Assembly (NCBI RefSeq): GCF_030269325.1
Contig: NZ_BSTD01000010.1
Coordinates: 1 to 64,000 of the forward strand
Length of the DNA stretch: 64,000 nt
From: Amycolatopsis sp. NBRC 101858
Lineage (GTDB): Bacteria; Actinomycetota; Actinomycetes; Mycobacteriales; Pseudonocardiaceae
Direction: 5' to 3'
Shown here: positions 17,344-26,158 of the stretch, one piece after another
How positions within the stretch are numbered: the stretch's first letter is position 1
How the letters are laid out: each line of letters opens with the position of its first letter
The notes under the pieces: generated by a model
The model's input: the letters and a program-made list of their open reading frames with translations, nothing else
Databases searched by the model: none
Told to the model about the DNA's origin: nothing
Program-made: the position numbers and the translations under genes

Positions 17344-17372
17344 CCAATCCGCGCAGGCCGGCCGGGACGAAC
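17344..17372 (+). promoter_or_regulatory. Possible autoregulatory SigK promoter
   Basis: CCAATC (17344-17349) and ACGAAC (17367-17372) are 17 bases apart, 62 bases before the sigK start. The -10 differs from the other sites by one base. Autoregulation is known for many ECF sigma genes; here it is inferred. Confidence 0.4.
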
Positions 17373-17434
17373 TCCTGGTGACACGCCGCCGACCGCGGCA
17401 CGTGACTCGGCGCCCGCCGGGAAGGACAGGTGCC

Positions 17435-18034
17435 ATGACCGCCCGCGCAGTCGCGCTCCGCACCGTCCCCGGCACGGGGCCGGAGCCGGAGAACACGCCG
17501 GAACAGCTGCTCGCCCGCGCCGCCCTCGGCGACGAGCAGGCCTTCGCCGCGCTCTACGACCACCTGGCCGCGCCGATCTTCGGCACCGTGCTCCAGGTCC
17601 TGCGCTCCCGCTCTCACGCCGAAGAGGTCACCCAGGAGGTCCTGCTCGAGATCTGGCGGAAGGCGGCGACGTTCGACGAGCGACGCGGGCGCGTGCAGAC
17701 CTGGGCGCTGACCATCGCCCACCGGCGCGCGATCGACCGCGTCCGCTCCGAGCAGTCCGCCGTGAACCGGGAGGAACGAGCCGACCGGCTGGACCTGCGC
17801 CGCCCCTACGACGACGTCACCGAGACCACGCTGAACCGCCTCGACCACGCACAGGTCCGTGCCGCGCTGGCCGTCCTGACCGAGCTCCAGCGAGAGTCGA
17901 TCCTGCTCGCCTACTTTCAGGGTTACACCTGCCGGGAGGTTTCCGAAAAACTCGGTGTCGCGATCGGCACCGTCAAGACCCGCATGCGGGACGGACTGGT
18001 CCGCTTGCGCGACGCTTTGGGAGTGCACCGATGA
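17435..18034 (+). CDS. sigK: ECF RNA polymerase sigma factor SigK
   Basis: 199 residues. Region 2 spans about 28-95 (ALYDHLAAPIFGTVLQVL, EEVTQEVLLEIWRKAATFD, TWALTIAHRRAIDRVR) and region 4 about 140-195 (LTELQRESILLAYFQGYTCREV, GVAIGTVKTRMRDGLVRL). This is the SigK-type ECF family. ATG 17435 follows AAGGACAGG. The stop overlaps the anti-sigma start (ATGA), so the two proteins are made together. The divergent operon and both fasciclin genes carry matching promoters, defining a local regulon. Confidence 0.9.
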   Translation: MTARAVALRTVPGTGPEPENTPEQLLARAALGDEQAFAALYDHLAAPIFGTVLQVLRSRSHAEEVTQEVLLEIWRKAATFDERRGRVQTWALTIAHRRAIDRVRSEQSAVNREERADRLDLRRPYDDVTETTLNRLDHAQVRAALAVLTELQRESILLAYFQGYTCREVSEKLGVAIGTVKTRMRDGLVRLRDALGVHR

Positions 18035-18747
18035 CCACCGCCGACGCCCACATCCTCGCCGGCGCGTACGCCCTCGACGCGGTCGACGACCTCGAACGCG
18101 CCGCCTTCGTCCGGCACCTGGGTGAATGCCCCACCTGCGCGGGCGAGGTCGCCGAGTTCCGGGAGACCGCCGCCCGCCTCGGTGCCGACGCGGCGGTCGT
18201 TCCTGACCCCGGCCTGCGCCGCCGCGTGCTGGCCGAGATCTCCCAGACCCGGCAGCTGCCGCCCCGCGTCCCGGCCGAACCCGCCGTTCCGGCACGACGG
18301 CGCCCGTGGCGCAAGCGCGCGCTGATCGGGATCGCGTCGGTCGCCGCGTCGGCGGCGGTCCTCGTCGGCGGGATCAGCATCGGGCTGGACCACTCGGTCC
18401 CCGGCAGCCCGGTGCCGGTGGCAGACGGCGGCGCGCTGACGTCCGCGCCGGACGCGACCACCGTGCGCACGGCCGTGGCCGGCGGCTCGGTCTCGGCCAC
18501 GGTCTCCCGGCAGCTGGGCAAAGTCCTCGTCGCCGCGCAGGGCTTGCCACCGCTGGACGCCGGCCACGCCTACGAGGTGTGGCTCACCGGGCCGGGCGCG
18601 CCGCGGTCGGCGGGACTGGTCGGGCCCGGGGGCACCATCGAGGCCGTGCTGCCTGCCGGCGTCGACGGTGTCTCGGTGACGGTCGAGCCCGCCACCGGAA
18701 CGCTGCAGCCGACCACACCGCCGGTTGCGGACCTCGCGGTCAGCTGA
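18031..18747 (+). CDS. rskA: RskA-type membrane anti-sigma factor
   Basis: 238 residues. The cytoplasmic N-terminus has a zinc-type HLGECPTCAGEV motif (His, CxxC) at about residues 30-40, which binds the sigma factor. A membrane helix follows at about 97-115 (ALIGIASVAASAAVLVGG) after RRRPWRKR, and then an extracytoplasmic RskA domain (GLPPLDAGHAYEVWLTGPG). Release of SigK would need proteolysis of this protein. Start overlaps sigK by 4 bases. Confidence 0.9.
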   Translation: MTTADAHILAGAYALDAVDDLERAAFVRHLGECPTCAGEVAEFRETAARLGADAAVVPDPGLRRRVLAEISQTRQLPPRVPAEPAVPARRRPWRKRALIGIASVAASAAVLVGGISIGLDHSVPGSPVPVADGGALTSAPDATTVRTAVAGGSVSATVSRQLGKVLVAAQGLPPLDAGHAYEVWLTGPGAPRSAGLVGPGGTIEAVLPAGVDGVSVTVEPATGTLQPTTPPVADLAVS

Positions 18748-19134
18748 GCTGGTCTTCCCGCAGGATCTGCTGCGCGTGACCCGCACCGTCCCGACGACGG
18801 CGGTCGACTGGGGGGCGGCGACTGGGAAACGCCGGTGCGCCACACAGTCGGCGGTGTTCTCGGTGCCGTGGAACTCCGTTAAAATCTGCTGAGCCGACCA
18901 CCTCATGGCAGTGGCCGTGAAACGCATCCTCCGGCGGGCCCGAGCTGACGATTGGAAGGGGCAAACGGGCAGCCCGCCCTGCGCGGGTTGCCGGCGGAGT
19001 GCGGAGTAAGGCGCATAAGCCAGCGGACGATGCACGCGGCCGCTACTGCAAGGCACGCCCTCGCCTCGGCGTCGTGGCCCTGCAGTCCAGCGTGATCGAG
19101 GGGAAGACCTACGCGTAAGTGCCGACGGGTATGA
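18748..19134. other. Intergenic region
   Basis: About 390 bases without a recognisable gene or strong hairpin. It separates the SigK locus from the recombinase region and likely contains the old boundary of the inserted DNA. Confidence 0.4.
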
Positions 19135-19257
19135 TCACTCGAGCTGAAGATCGGTGACGAACTTGAGTGTGGGGTTATAGATCAACTCGGTCTCGGACAC
19201 AGTATTACCCCACGGATCGCGAAACGCGATCTTGGAACTGGGGTGCTCGGGGCCTAG
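19135..19257 (-). pseudogene. C-terminal fragment of a VOC/glyoxalase-like gene
   Basis: Reading leftward in a frame different from the recombinase: RDRFELGPEHPSSK, then AFRDPWGNTVSETEL, ending NPTLKFVTDLQLE and a TGA at 19135. The DPWGN motif near the end is typical of VOC-fold proteins. There is no N-terminal half; the recombinase gene runs into it and their ends overlap. It looks like a gene cut by insertion of the recombinase element. Family assignment is tentative. Confidence 0.4.
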
Positions 19258-20702
19258 CTCGAATCGATCTCTTTCAGGCGCCATCCGGTGCCGTCGTAGA
19301 CGATGATCTTTCCTGAGTCGCGCAGTGTTGCTGCCACGTGTCTGTGTCGTGTTCGGGCAGGCTCGAGCCTGGTGCAGCCGTCGCTGATCTGGCCTCCAAG
19401 TCTGATGTTGATCTGATCGATGAGATGGTCTTCGCGGATGTAGAGCGTCTTCGGCCGCGGCTGGTCCGCGCGCTGGGTGCTGGTGTGGCCATGGCGGCAG
19501 CGGTACGTCGGTCGCCCATGGTTCCAGTGCGAGTCCAGCCGCCGGTCGCAGACACCGCAGTGGATCAGCCCGGCCAAGGCGAACCGGCGAGCCCGGCCGT
19601 CACTGGCCGGTCGCGCCGCTCGGATCTGCTGGGCGGCGATGAAGTCCTGTTCGGTGACGAGCGCCGGATGGGCGACCTTCGCTGACAGGGCCGGCGTTGC
19701 GGCTGGGCCTCTGGTGTCTGTGGCGCGGCGGTTCCAGGTCTGGCGGCCGGTGTAGCGCGGGTTCGCCAGGATCACGGCGACCGTGCGTAAGGTCCAGGCG
19801 CCGCGGGTTCGGTGGCGGTTACGATCCGGGTCGGCATTGGACGGGCAAAGGATGCCGCGCTCGTTGAGATGCCGGGCGATGCTGGCGACGCTGTGCCCGG
19901 CGAGACGTTGCCGGAACATCCAGGCCACGTGTGGTGCGGTTCGTGGGTCGGGGGTGAGCCGTTGGAGCCGTCGGCCCCAGCGAGCGTCGGCGGGGTTGGG
20001 GTGGGGGCCGGCGTCGACGAGACGGTAGCCGTAAGGTGGGCGTCCGCCGAGGTAGCGGCCCTGCTGGGTGGCCTGGTTGTGCATCGCCGCCAACACCCGG
20101 TGCCGGGCGCGGAGCACTTCGCGCTGCGACTGGGTGGCCAGCAGCGACATCAGCGCCCGATGATCGGAGTTGCCGAGATCGACCGGGCCCCCGGTTTCGG
20201 GCAGCCAGAGCTGAATACCGTGCCGGGTGCACCAGGCGTAGAGGGCGCTGAACTGGGTGCCGGTGAAGGCGCGTTCGTATTCGCCGACCACGATCGCATC
20301 GATCGCGGACTCCGGGCTGGAGGTCTCGGTCATGAGCTGGGCAGCCTGGGGGCGTTGTCGCCATGGGACGCGGCGTGAGGTGCCGGCGTCGAAGTAGGTG
20401 GCGACGACATGGCCGTGGCCCCCGACCAGCTCATCGGCCATGTCGCGTTGCCAGCCCTGTGATGAGACGCGGTCTTGATGGCGGGTGGTCGAGGTCCGGC
20501 CGTAGAAGGCGAACCGCAAGCCACTGCCGTGGTCGGGGCGGGCAGTAGTGGTTGTCGGCTTCTTGCTTTTCATCCACTGCGCCAGCAGGTCGGCCGTGCC
20601 GGCGGGTGGTGCGGTCTCGTAACGCGAGGGCGGGTGCGGTGGGATCACGCTGGACGGATGTCGCGGCTGTGGGGTCATGACGGCGCGCTCTGAGCGGTTC
20701 AT
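19254..20702 (-). CDS. Serine recombinase (integrase/resolvase family)
   Basis: 482 residues. N-terminal catalytic domain from about 50: FAFYGRTSTTRHQDRVSSQG contains the nucleophile Ser, and DAIVVGEYERAFTG the conserved Arg region. A recombinase domain follows (GRYLGGRPPYGYRLV, SIARHLNERGILCPS), then a zinc-ribbon-like segment (IHCGVCDRRLDSHW, YRCRHGHTS). This is the large-serine-recombinase layout, although somewhat short. It probably moved the surrounding DNA. Att sites cannot be defined by eye; the 3' end overlaps a cut gene fragment. Confidence 0.85.
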   Translation of the reverse strand: MNRSERAVMTPQPRHPSSVIPPHPPSRYETAPPAGTADLLAQWMKSKKPTTTTARPDHGSGLRFAFYGRTSTTRHQDRVSSQGWQRDMADELVGGHGHVVATYFDAGTSRRVPWRQRPQAAQLMTETSSPESAIDAIVVGEYERAFTGTQFSALYAWCTRHGIQLWLPETGGPVDLGNSDHRALMSLLATQSQREVLRARHRVLAAMHNQATQQGRYLGGRPPYGYRLVDAGPHPNPADARWGRRLQRLTPDPRTAPHVAWMFRQRLAGHSVASIARHLNERGILCPSNADPDRNRHRTRGAWTLRTVAVILANPRYTGRQTWNRRATDTRGPAATPALSAKVAHPALVTEQDFIAAQQIRAARPASDGRARRFALAGLIHCGVCDRRLDSHWNHGRPTYRCRHGHTSTQRADQPRPKTLYIREDHLIDQINIRLGGQISDGCTRLEPARTRHRHVAATLRDSGKIIVYDGTGWRLKEIDSS

Positions 20703-21102
20703 CCGATCAGCGCAGTCAACGCGTCATCTAGCCCGCGGTGCTCCCGACGCACGCGTTTTTCGCAGCTCCGGAGGTGAGGGTGGGGCGTCGTCTCGCAGGC
20801 TCGCCGCCGGCCAGTGGCAGTGAGCGCTCATGTCGTAACTCAGCTCGGGGCGACGTCCCACGTCTCCCTCTTGCTCCGAACGAGTGAACTTGAAGTTTCA
20901 ATTTATTACCCTAGGTAACAGTGGTGGGTCAGTCGCTCACTGCGGTCACCAGCGGAAATGATCGTGAACATCGTCGGCTGAGTCCTTTTCGTGACCGGAA
21001 GCGGTTTTCGGGCACTGTTACGCGCGGGATGTGGATGTCGACGAATGCCACAGAGCGTGACGCGTTCCGTTGCGTCGCCGCTGGACTGAAAGAGGCAGCC
21101 CC
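20703..21102. other. Intergenic region with an AT-rich patch
   Basis: 400 bases without a gene. Bases 20884-20930 (AACTTGAAGTTTCAATTTATT and around) are strikingly AT-rich for this genome and include a TTGAAG/CTTCAA-like symmetry. This may be the promoter of the Ltp-type gene or a recombination site of the neighbouring recombinase. Confidence 0.45.
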
Positions 21103-21879
21103 GTGTCTTACGCCCCCATGCCGCCGTCGGTGCCGATGCCGGTGGCGAACCAGCCCAAGAACGGCCTCGGCACGGCCGGGTTCGTGCTCGGCCTGATCGG
21201 GTTGATCTTCGCGTTCATCCCGATCATCGGGATCGTCGCGTGGCCGCTGGTGATCCTCGGGCTGATCTTCGGCATCGTCGGGACGCTGCGCGCCAACCGG
21301 GGCCAGGCGAGCAACAAGGGGCTGGCCATCACCGCCGTCGTGCTGTCGGCGATCGGGCTGGTCATCTGCGTGCTCTGGACCGCGGCCTTCGGCAAGGCGG
21401 TCAACGACGCCGCCAACGGGATGCCCGCCGCTGCCCTGACCAGCTCGGTCGCCGCGCCCGACCACATTCAGACCACCAGCCCCAACCTGAACGACGCCGC
21501 CGCTTCGGCCGCGGCCACTGCTCCGGTCGAGCCGCCGGCACCCACCACGAGCGAAGCACCCAAGTTCCCGCCGCAGGTCGAGCAGGCCCGCGCCTCCGCC
21601 CAAAACTACCTGAGCTTCACCGCGTTCTCGCGCAACGGCCTGATCCGGCAGCTGTCCTCGTCGGCCGGCGATGGGTTCCCGAAGGACGTGGCGACCCAGG
21701 CCGTCGACAGCCTGTCGGTGGACTGGAACGCGCAGGCGGTCAAGTCAGCGGAGAACTACTTGAGCTTCACGTCGTTCTCGTGCTCGGGGTTGAAGCAGCA
21801 GCTGTCATCGTCGGCGGGTGACGGCTTCACGAAGGCCCAGGCCGCCTATGGGGCTGGCCAGACTGCAGCCTGCAAGTAG
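21103..21879 (+). CDS. Ltp-type surface protein with DUF4190-like membrane region
   Basis: 258 residues. Two membrane helices lie at about 20-55 (GTAGFVLGLIGLIFAFIP and the following helix) and 70-100, in a layout common to actinobacterial DUF4190 proteins. After a Pro/Thr/Ala linker come two tandem repeats of about 50 residues: AQNYLSFTAFSRNGLIRQL and AENYLSFTSFSCSGLKQQL, each followed by SSAGDGF. This repeat is the Ltp domain, first known from a phage TP-J34 lipoprotein that blocks superinfection. GTG 21103 gives a natural N-terminus. Beside a recombinase, a phage-exclusion role is possible but not shown; many actinobacterial Ltp proteins are simply surface proteins. Confidence 0.75.
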   Translation: MSYAPMPPSVPMPVANQPKNGLGTAGFVLGLIGLIFAFIPIIGIVAWPLVILGLIFGIVGTLRANRGQASNKGLAITAVVLSAIGLVICVLWTAAFGKAVNDAANGMPAAALTSSVAAPDHIQTTSPNLNDAAASAAATAPVEPPAPTTSEAPKFPPQVEQARASAQNYLSFTAFSRNGLIRQLSSSAGDGFPKDVATQAVDSLSVDWNAQAVKSAENYLSFTSFSCSGLKQQLSSSAGDGFTKAQAAYGAGQTAACK

Positions 21880-22178
21880 ATCCGCCGCAACCAGCGGGAG
21901 TAACGGATGTCCTCACCCATACGACCTGTCGCGAAATTGGTCGCCGGTCGTCGCCGAGCACGGGAAGTCGAGCGTTTCGCGCCGGGAAGCGGGTAAGGCG
22001 TTCCAGCAACGCGGCCGGCGTCTTCTATGGGGGCGCGTCGCGTTGACCATCGCCTGATGCGTAGCCGGAAGTAGCGGACGGGGTCCTCGCGGAGGCCTCA
22101 GGTAACGGCGACGATAAGTGGACCAGGTTGTCGTCCATGACCGCGTGGAAATGCGAAACGGGCAAAGGAATCTGTGGA

Positions 22179-22825
22179 TCAGATGCTGCGGTGCGTGCTG
22201 ACAGTCGCCCGGAGTTCGGCGAGCTTGGGAACGAGGGCGGCGTCGACGGCGAGCGGATCGCGGGCGTTGAGCTCCTGCATCGCACGGCGTTCGGGCAGCT
22301 GGGTGTTGATGTCGATGCGGCGCTCCTCCAGTCCGGCCACGATTTCCGCGACCACCTCGTCGACGGGCCGCAGGCCGTAGCCCAGGTCTGCGCCGGCTCG
22401 GGTCGTGGCCATCATGGGCGTGTCGACCGGGCCGGGTTAGACCGAGGCGACGTGGATGCCGCTGCCGTACAGCTCGTGCCGCAGGGCTTCGCCGAAGCGC
22501 ATGGCTCCGTTCTTTGTGGTGGCGTACGTCGCGTAGAACGGCGTGCCGACCAGGCCTGCGGCCGAGGGAATCCGGACCAGGGCGGCGTTTTCGTGTGCCG
22601 CGCCCGCGGCGCGGAGGTGTGGTAACGCCGCCCTGGTCGTGAGGACGGCGGCCAGCAGGTTGAGGGCGACCATGGCCCGGATGTCCGCCACGTCGATGTC
22701 CTCAAGGGGCCGCCCGGACGTTGCCCGCGTTGTTGATCAGGACGTCGAGGCCGCCGAGCGCCTCGGCCGCTTCCGCGACGACGCGGTCCGGCTCTCCGTC
22801 GGCGGTGAGGTCGGCGGTGATTGGG
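22179..22825 (-). pseudogene. Short-chain dehydrogenase pseudogene (two lesions)
   Basis: The minus strand encodes most of an SDR in pieces: LGGLDVLINNAGNVRA (NNAG motif), then after a one-base shift near 22709 DVADIRAMVALNLLAAVLTT and the active site YATYATTKNGAMRFGEAL. A stop TAA at 22437-22439 interrupts ASV-PGPVDTPMM. The N-terminal nucleotide-binding part is missing. The left end is joined to the transposition-ATPase fragment. Frameshift, nonsense codon and truncation together make it non-functional. Confidence 0.75.
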
Positions 22826-22829
22826 CTGC

Positions 22830-23242
22830 TGGTGCAGGTCCAGCCAGGCGTCTTCGAACGCCGCGGCGATCTCGCAGGCGGTCTCGGTTTTGCCCTGGTA
22901 GCCGCCGCCGGTGATCATCAGCCCGGGCCGGGCCGGGCCGGGCCGGGTCGTGGGCTTGTGCTTGAGCGCGTTGGTCTGCAGCCGCGACCGCATGATCCGC
23001 CCGACCGTCTGCGACATCGGGGTTTCCTGCATCGGCAGGTTCGCATGGGTCGCCGCGCGGTGCAGGACATGCAGCGCCCGCCGCCGCGGCGACAGCCCAC
23101 GGTACTCGGCCAAGGTTAGTGCTGGTGCCGGCGCGAAGTCGTGCCGGGCCAGCCGCCACCGGCACCAGCCCTCGAGCGTTTCGCGGTCAGGGATCTCGAC
23201 GGGCAGCACGAAGGTTGTGGCGGTGTCGGATCTGGTCGTCAC
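22830..23242 (-). pseudogene. N-terminal fragment of a transposition-associated ATPase
   Basis: About 137 codons from ATG 23242. The Walker A motif GGGYQGKTETA follows a 105-residue N-terminal region, then AAFEDAWLDLHQQ, after which the frame continues into SDR sequence in a meaningless frame. The layout resembles TniB/IstB-like ATPases that partner a DDE transposase. Its start overlaps the end of a transposase fragment, as in intact elements. Family assignment is moderate. Confidence 0.5.
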
Positions 23243-23380
23243 GCGGTGCGTTCGGTGTCGGTGTCCACAACGTCATCGGTGAGCAGGAACAGGTTCCGGC
23301 GCCGGTCGGCGCCGCCGAGGCGGGCGGGCAGGCGCAGCGGGTGCTCGGCGAGCGCGGCGTGGCGGCGGCGACGATCGCGG
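23239..23380 (-). pseudogene. C-terminal fragment of a DDE-type transposase
   Basis: The minus strand reads HAALAEHPLRLPARLGG, ADRRRNLFLLTDDVVDTD and stops at 23239, four bases into the ATPase gene. The spacing with the ATPase start is that of a transposase/ATPase operon. Only about 45 residues survive, joined to the ABC permease on the other side. The call rests on context more than motif. Confidence 0.4.
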
Positions 23381-23711
23381 CGCGCGGGGTGGGCAGGGCG
23401 AGGAGGTCCTTGGCGGTGTTCTGGCTGAACTCCCGGCCGAACACCCACACCACGACGAGCCCGAACAGCAGCGTGCCGGCGACCGCGATCGTCTGGGCCA
23501 GCAGGGCGAAGTAACCCGGCCAGTCCGCGGTGCCGCCGGTGAGCGCGGCCTTGGTACCGAGCAGACCGAGGGCACGGGCGCGGCGCACGTCCTGGAGGAT
23601 GAACATGACCAAGCCGCCGAAGCCGGCCGCGATCGTGAACGCGAGCCCGGTCGTCCACGGCAGCCGGGACCGGCGGGCTTTGAGCACTTCGGCCCACACG
23701 GCGGCGTTCAC
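23380..23711 (-). pseudogene. ABC-2 type permease, truncated
   Basis: From GTG 23711: NAAVWAEVLKARRSRLPWTT, then two membrane helices (GLAFTIAAGFGGLVMFIL, TIAVAGTLLFGLVVVWVFG) and REFSQNTAKDLLALPTPRAA, all typical of ABC-2 permeases. It breaks off after about 110 residues where transposase sequence begins. It overlaps the ATPase gene stop (GTGA). Confidence 0.7.
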
Positions 23712-24609
23712 GCGACGCCGACCAGGCGGAGGAAGCACGTTTCGAGCTCGTCCTGCTCGACGGCGAGCCGGGTGGGTGGGCACCCCGCCTCGACGAGCAG
23801 CGTGGCAACCTCGTCCGGGTGCCGGACCGCCCGGTCTCCCGCGAGCACGAGCCCGCGGTCGTCCTCCGCGGTGAGGTGCCCGGCCGCGTGGAGCACCGCG
23901 GAGGCACGGGCGCGCTCACGGACGGCGACGTGCAGCCGGGGGCGGGCTTAGGCGATCAGGTCCACCGCGGTGCCGTCCCAGACGAGCCGGCCGCGGTTCA
24001 GGACGCCGATGCGGGTCGCGAGGCGGGTCACGTCGGTCAGGATGTGGCTGGACAGGAACACGGTGACGCCGTCGCGGTGCGCGAGGTCGTGCAGCAGCTG
24101 CCGGTCCTCGATGACGCTGGCGGGATCGAGGCCGTTGGCCGGTTCGTCGAGGACCAGCAGCTCCGGCCGGTGGACAAGAGCTCTGGCGAGGCCGAGGCGC
24201 TGTTTGTTGCCGAGCGACAGCGTCCGGACGCGGTGCCGGGCGTGGTGCTCGAGGCCCAGCCGCGAGATCACCGCGCCGACGGCCTTCTCGTCGCGCAGGC
24301 CGTGCAACCGGGCGACCAGCCGGACGTTCTCTTCGACGGTGAGGTCCGGGTACGCGGAAGGTGTTTCGACGAGGTAGCCGACCCGGGACCAGACGGCGTG
24401 CACACCGGCCGGACAGCCGTACCCAGCACCGACACCTGGCCGCCGGTGGGTCGCACCATGCCGAGGAGCATCCGGATGGTGGTCGTCTTGCCCGCGCCGT
24501 TGAGGCCGCGCAGGGCATGGACCTCGCCTAGTCCGACGTGGAGGTCGAGCCGGTCGACCGCGACCACGTCGCGGTACCGCTTGGTCAGGCCGATCGCTTC
24601 GATCGTCAT
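23708..24609 (-). pseudogene. ABC transporter ATP-binding protein, frameshift plus stop
   Basis: Walker A LNGAGKTTTIRMLL is in the first frame. Near 24410 the frame shifts and continues as GYLVETPSAYPDLTVEENVR, the signature LSLGNKQRLGLARALV, and Walker B ELLVLDEPANGLDP. An in-frame TAA at 23948-23950 (DLIA-stop-ARPRLHVAV) precedes the intact C-terminus. About 300 residues in all. Two lesions plus the cut permease show a dead transporter. Confidence 0.8.
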
Positions 24610-24739
24610 GGAAGCCTCGTTTCGCACGCTTCATCATGACGCCGACCAGGCTTCCCGGCACGCCGACGTGAACTCTACCCCGCCAGGAGCGATGCCCTGC
24701 GTTCTACACTTCTCTCATGCATGGTGTCTGGCGATCCCA

Positions 24740-26158
24740 ATGAACCCGAGTTGGGCGAACGTGCTGTGGTTCCTCGCGGCGCTAGCCAGTGGGACGGTCC
24801 TCAGGCAGGTTGTGCAGCCGGCAGTCCTGACTTTCGAAAGGCTGTTGGATCGCCGTCGTGTCCGGGTGCGGCTCGAGGGCCTGCGCGTAGCCGACCGGCC
24901 CCACCCTGGCAAAGGCGATTTCACGCAGGTCGTCACTCGGCTCCCGGCGGAGGAGCCGGCCACGAGGTTCTTCTACCTCACCGACCTGCACCTCAAGAAT
25001 ATGCGGTGCTTTCCCGGCGCCCACGTCTCACTGCGGTTCCCGGGCGAAGGACGCAACCTCCGGTCGCCGAACGTCAACCTCCTGCTCGGTGACAACGGCT
25101 CCGGGAAATCCACCGTGTTGCGCGCGGCGGCGATGGTGGCGCTGGGACCGGTCCTGAGCAGCTCGGGGTTCGTGCCCTACCGGCTGGTGCGGGAGGGGAA
25201 GTCCTTCGCCACGGTGACTGGTGCACTGGCATTCGGTGGCCCGCGTGAGCCTGAAGCCTTGTTGAGCGAAGTCACCGTGGACCGTAACGGCGATTACGAG
25301 GAGATATACAGCGAGACGGACGGGCCGTACTGGCGTGAGCTGTACGACGAATCCTCTGCGTTGTTCTTCGTCGTCGGGTACGGGGTGAACCGGCGCGTGG
25401 CGGACGAATCGCGCGCGGACCCCTCGCTTGAGAAGGGCCGCAGGCGACGTCGCTATCAGCGGGTGTCCAGTCTGTTCGACGAGAGCGTCTCGCTGGTGCC
25501 ATTTGGCTCCTGGTTACCCGCGGCCGGGCGCAGGCGGTCGGCTGAAGTCCGAGACCTGCTCGACGAACTCCTCCCCGGGAAAGCCCACTTCGACGGCGCG
25601 TTCGAGGGCGAAGAGCCGGTCTTCGTCCATCACGGCCTGGCCGTTCCGTTCCGCGCCCTGTCGGACGGGTTCCGCTCCTACCTCGGCTGGCTCGGCGACC
25701 TGATGTTCCACCTCAGTGCGGTGACCCCCGAGCACACCCCGCTGCGCGACACCGGCGGCATCGTCCTCGTCGACGAGATCGACCTGCTGCTGCACCCGGC
25801 GTGGCAACGCGTCGTGGTGCCGACGATCAGCAGGATGTTCCCGAACATCCAGTTCATCTTCACCTCCCACAGCCCGCTGGTGGCGGGAACCCTCGAAGCC
25901 GCGAACATCTGCGTCGCGAGGGAGACCGACGACCCGTCGGCGTCGTCGCTCGACCGCGTTTCGGCCGAAGTCCACGGGCTCAACGCCGAGCAGGTCCTCC
26001 TCAGCTCGTACTTCGAGTTGAAAACGACGCGCTCGCCCGACGCGGCGAGGTCACTGGAGGAACTGGCTCGCCGAGCGGTCGATGGGAGTTCCGAAGACCG
26101 GCATCGCTATCTGCGTGCCCTTGCCGAGAGGCTTCCCCTGGAGGACTCCGGGCGATGA
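24740..26158 (+). CDS. AAA/OLD-type ATPase, Septu PtuA-like
   Basis: 472 residues, close to the size of PtuA. Motifs: Walker A GDNGSGKST (117-125), an ABC-like signature ALSDGFRSYLGWL, Walker B GGIVLVDEIDLLLHPAWQR and the H-loop FIFTSHSPLV. In Septu anti-phage systems such an ATPase works with an HNH nuclease; here the nuclease gene overlaps by 4 bases (ATGA). Residues about 7-25 (NVLWFLAALASGTVL) look like a membrane helix, which is not expected for PtuA. ATG 24740 is the best start by context; a start at 24692 is also open. The long frame upstream is the shadow of the ABC pseudogene. Confidence 0.82.
   Translation: MNPSWANVLWFLAALASGTVLRQVVQPAVLTFERLLDRRRVRVRLEGLRVADRPHPGKGDFTQVVTRLPAEEPATRFFYLTDLHLKNMRCFPGAHVSLRFPGEGRNLRSPNVNLLLGDNGSGKSTVLRAAAMVALGPVLSSSGFVPYRLVREGKSFATVTGALAFGGPREPEALLSEVTVDRNGDYEEIYSETDGPYWRELYDESSALFFVVGYGVNRRVADESRADPSLEKGRRRRRYQRVSSLFDESVSLVPFGSWLPAAGRRRSAEVRDLLDELLPGKAHFDGAFEGEEPVFVHHGLAVPFRALSDGFRSYLGWLGDLMFHLSAVTPEHTPLRDTGGIVLVDEIDLLLHPAWQRVVVPTISRMFPNIQFIFTSHSPLVAGTLEAANICVARETDDPSASSLDRVSAEVHGLNAEQVLLSSYFELKTTRSPDAARSLEELARRAVDGSSEDRHRYLRALAERLPLEDSGR

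Noticed and set aside
23819..24739. An ATPase of 779 residues starting at 23819
   Set aside because: The first 300 codons are the antisense of the ABC pseudogene; motifs and composition begin at about 24740.
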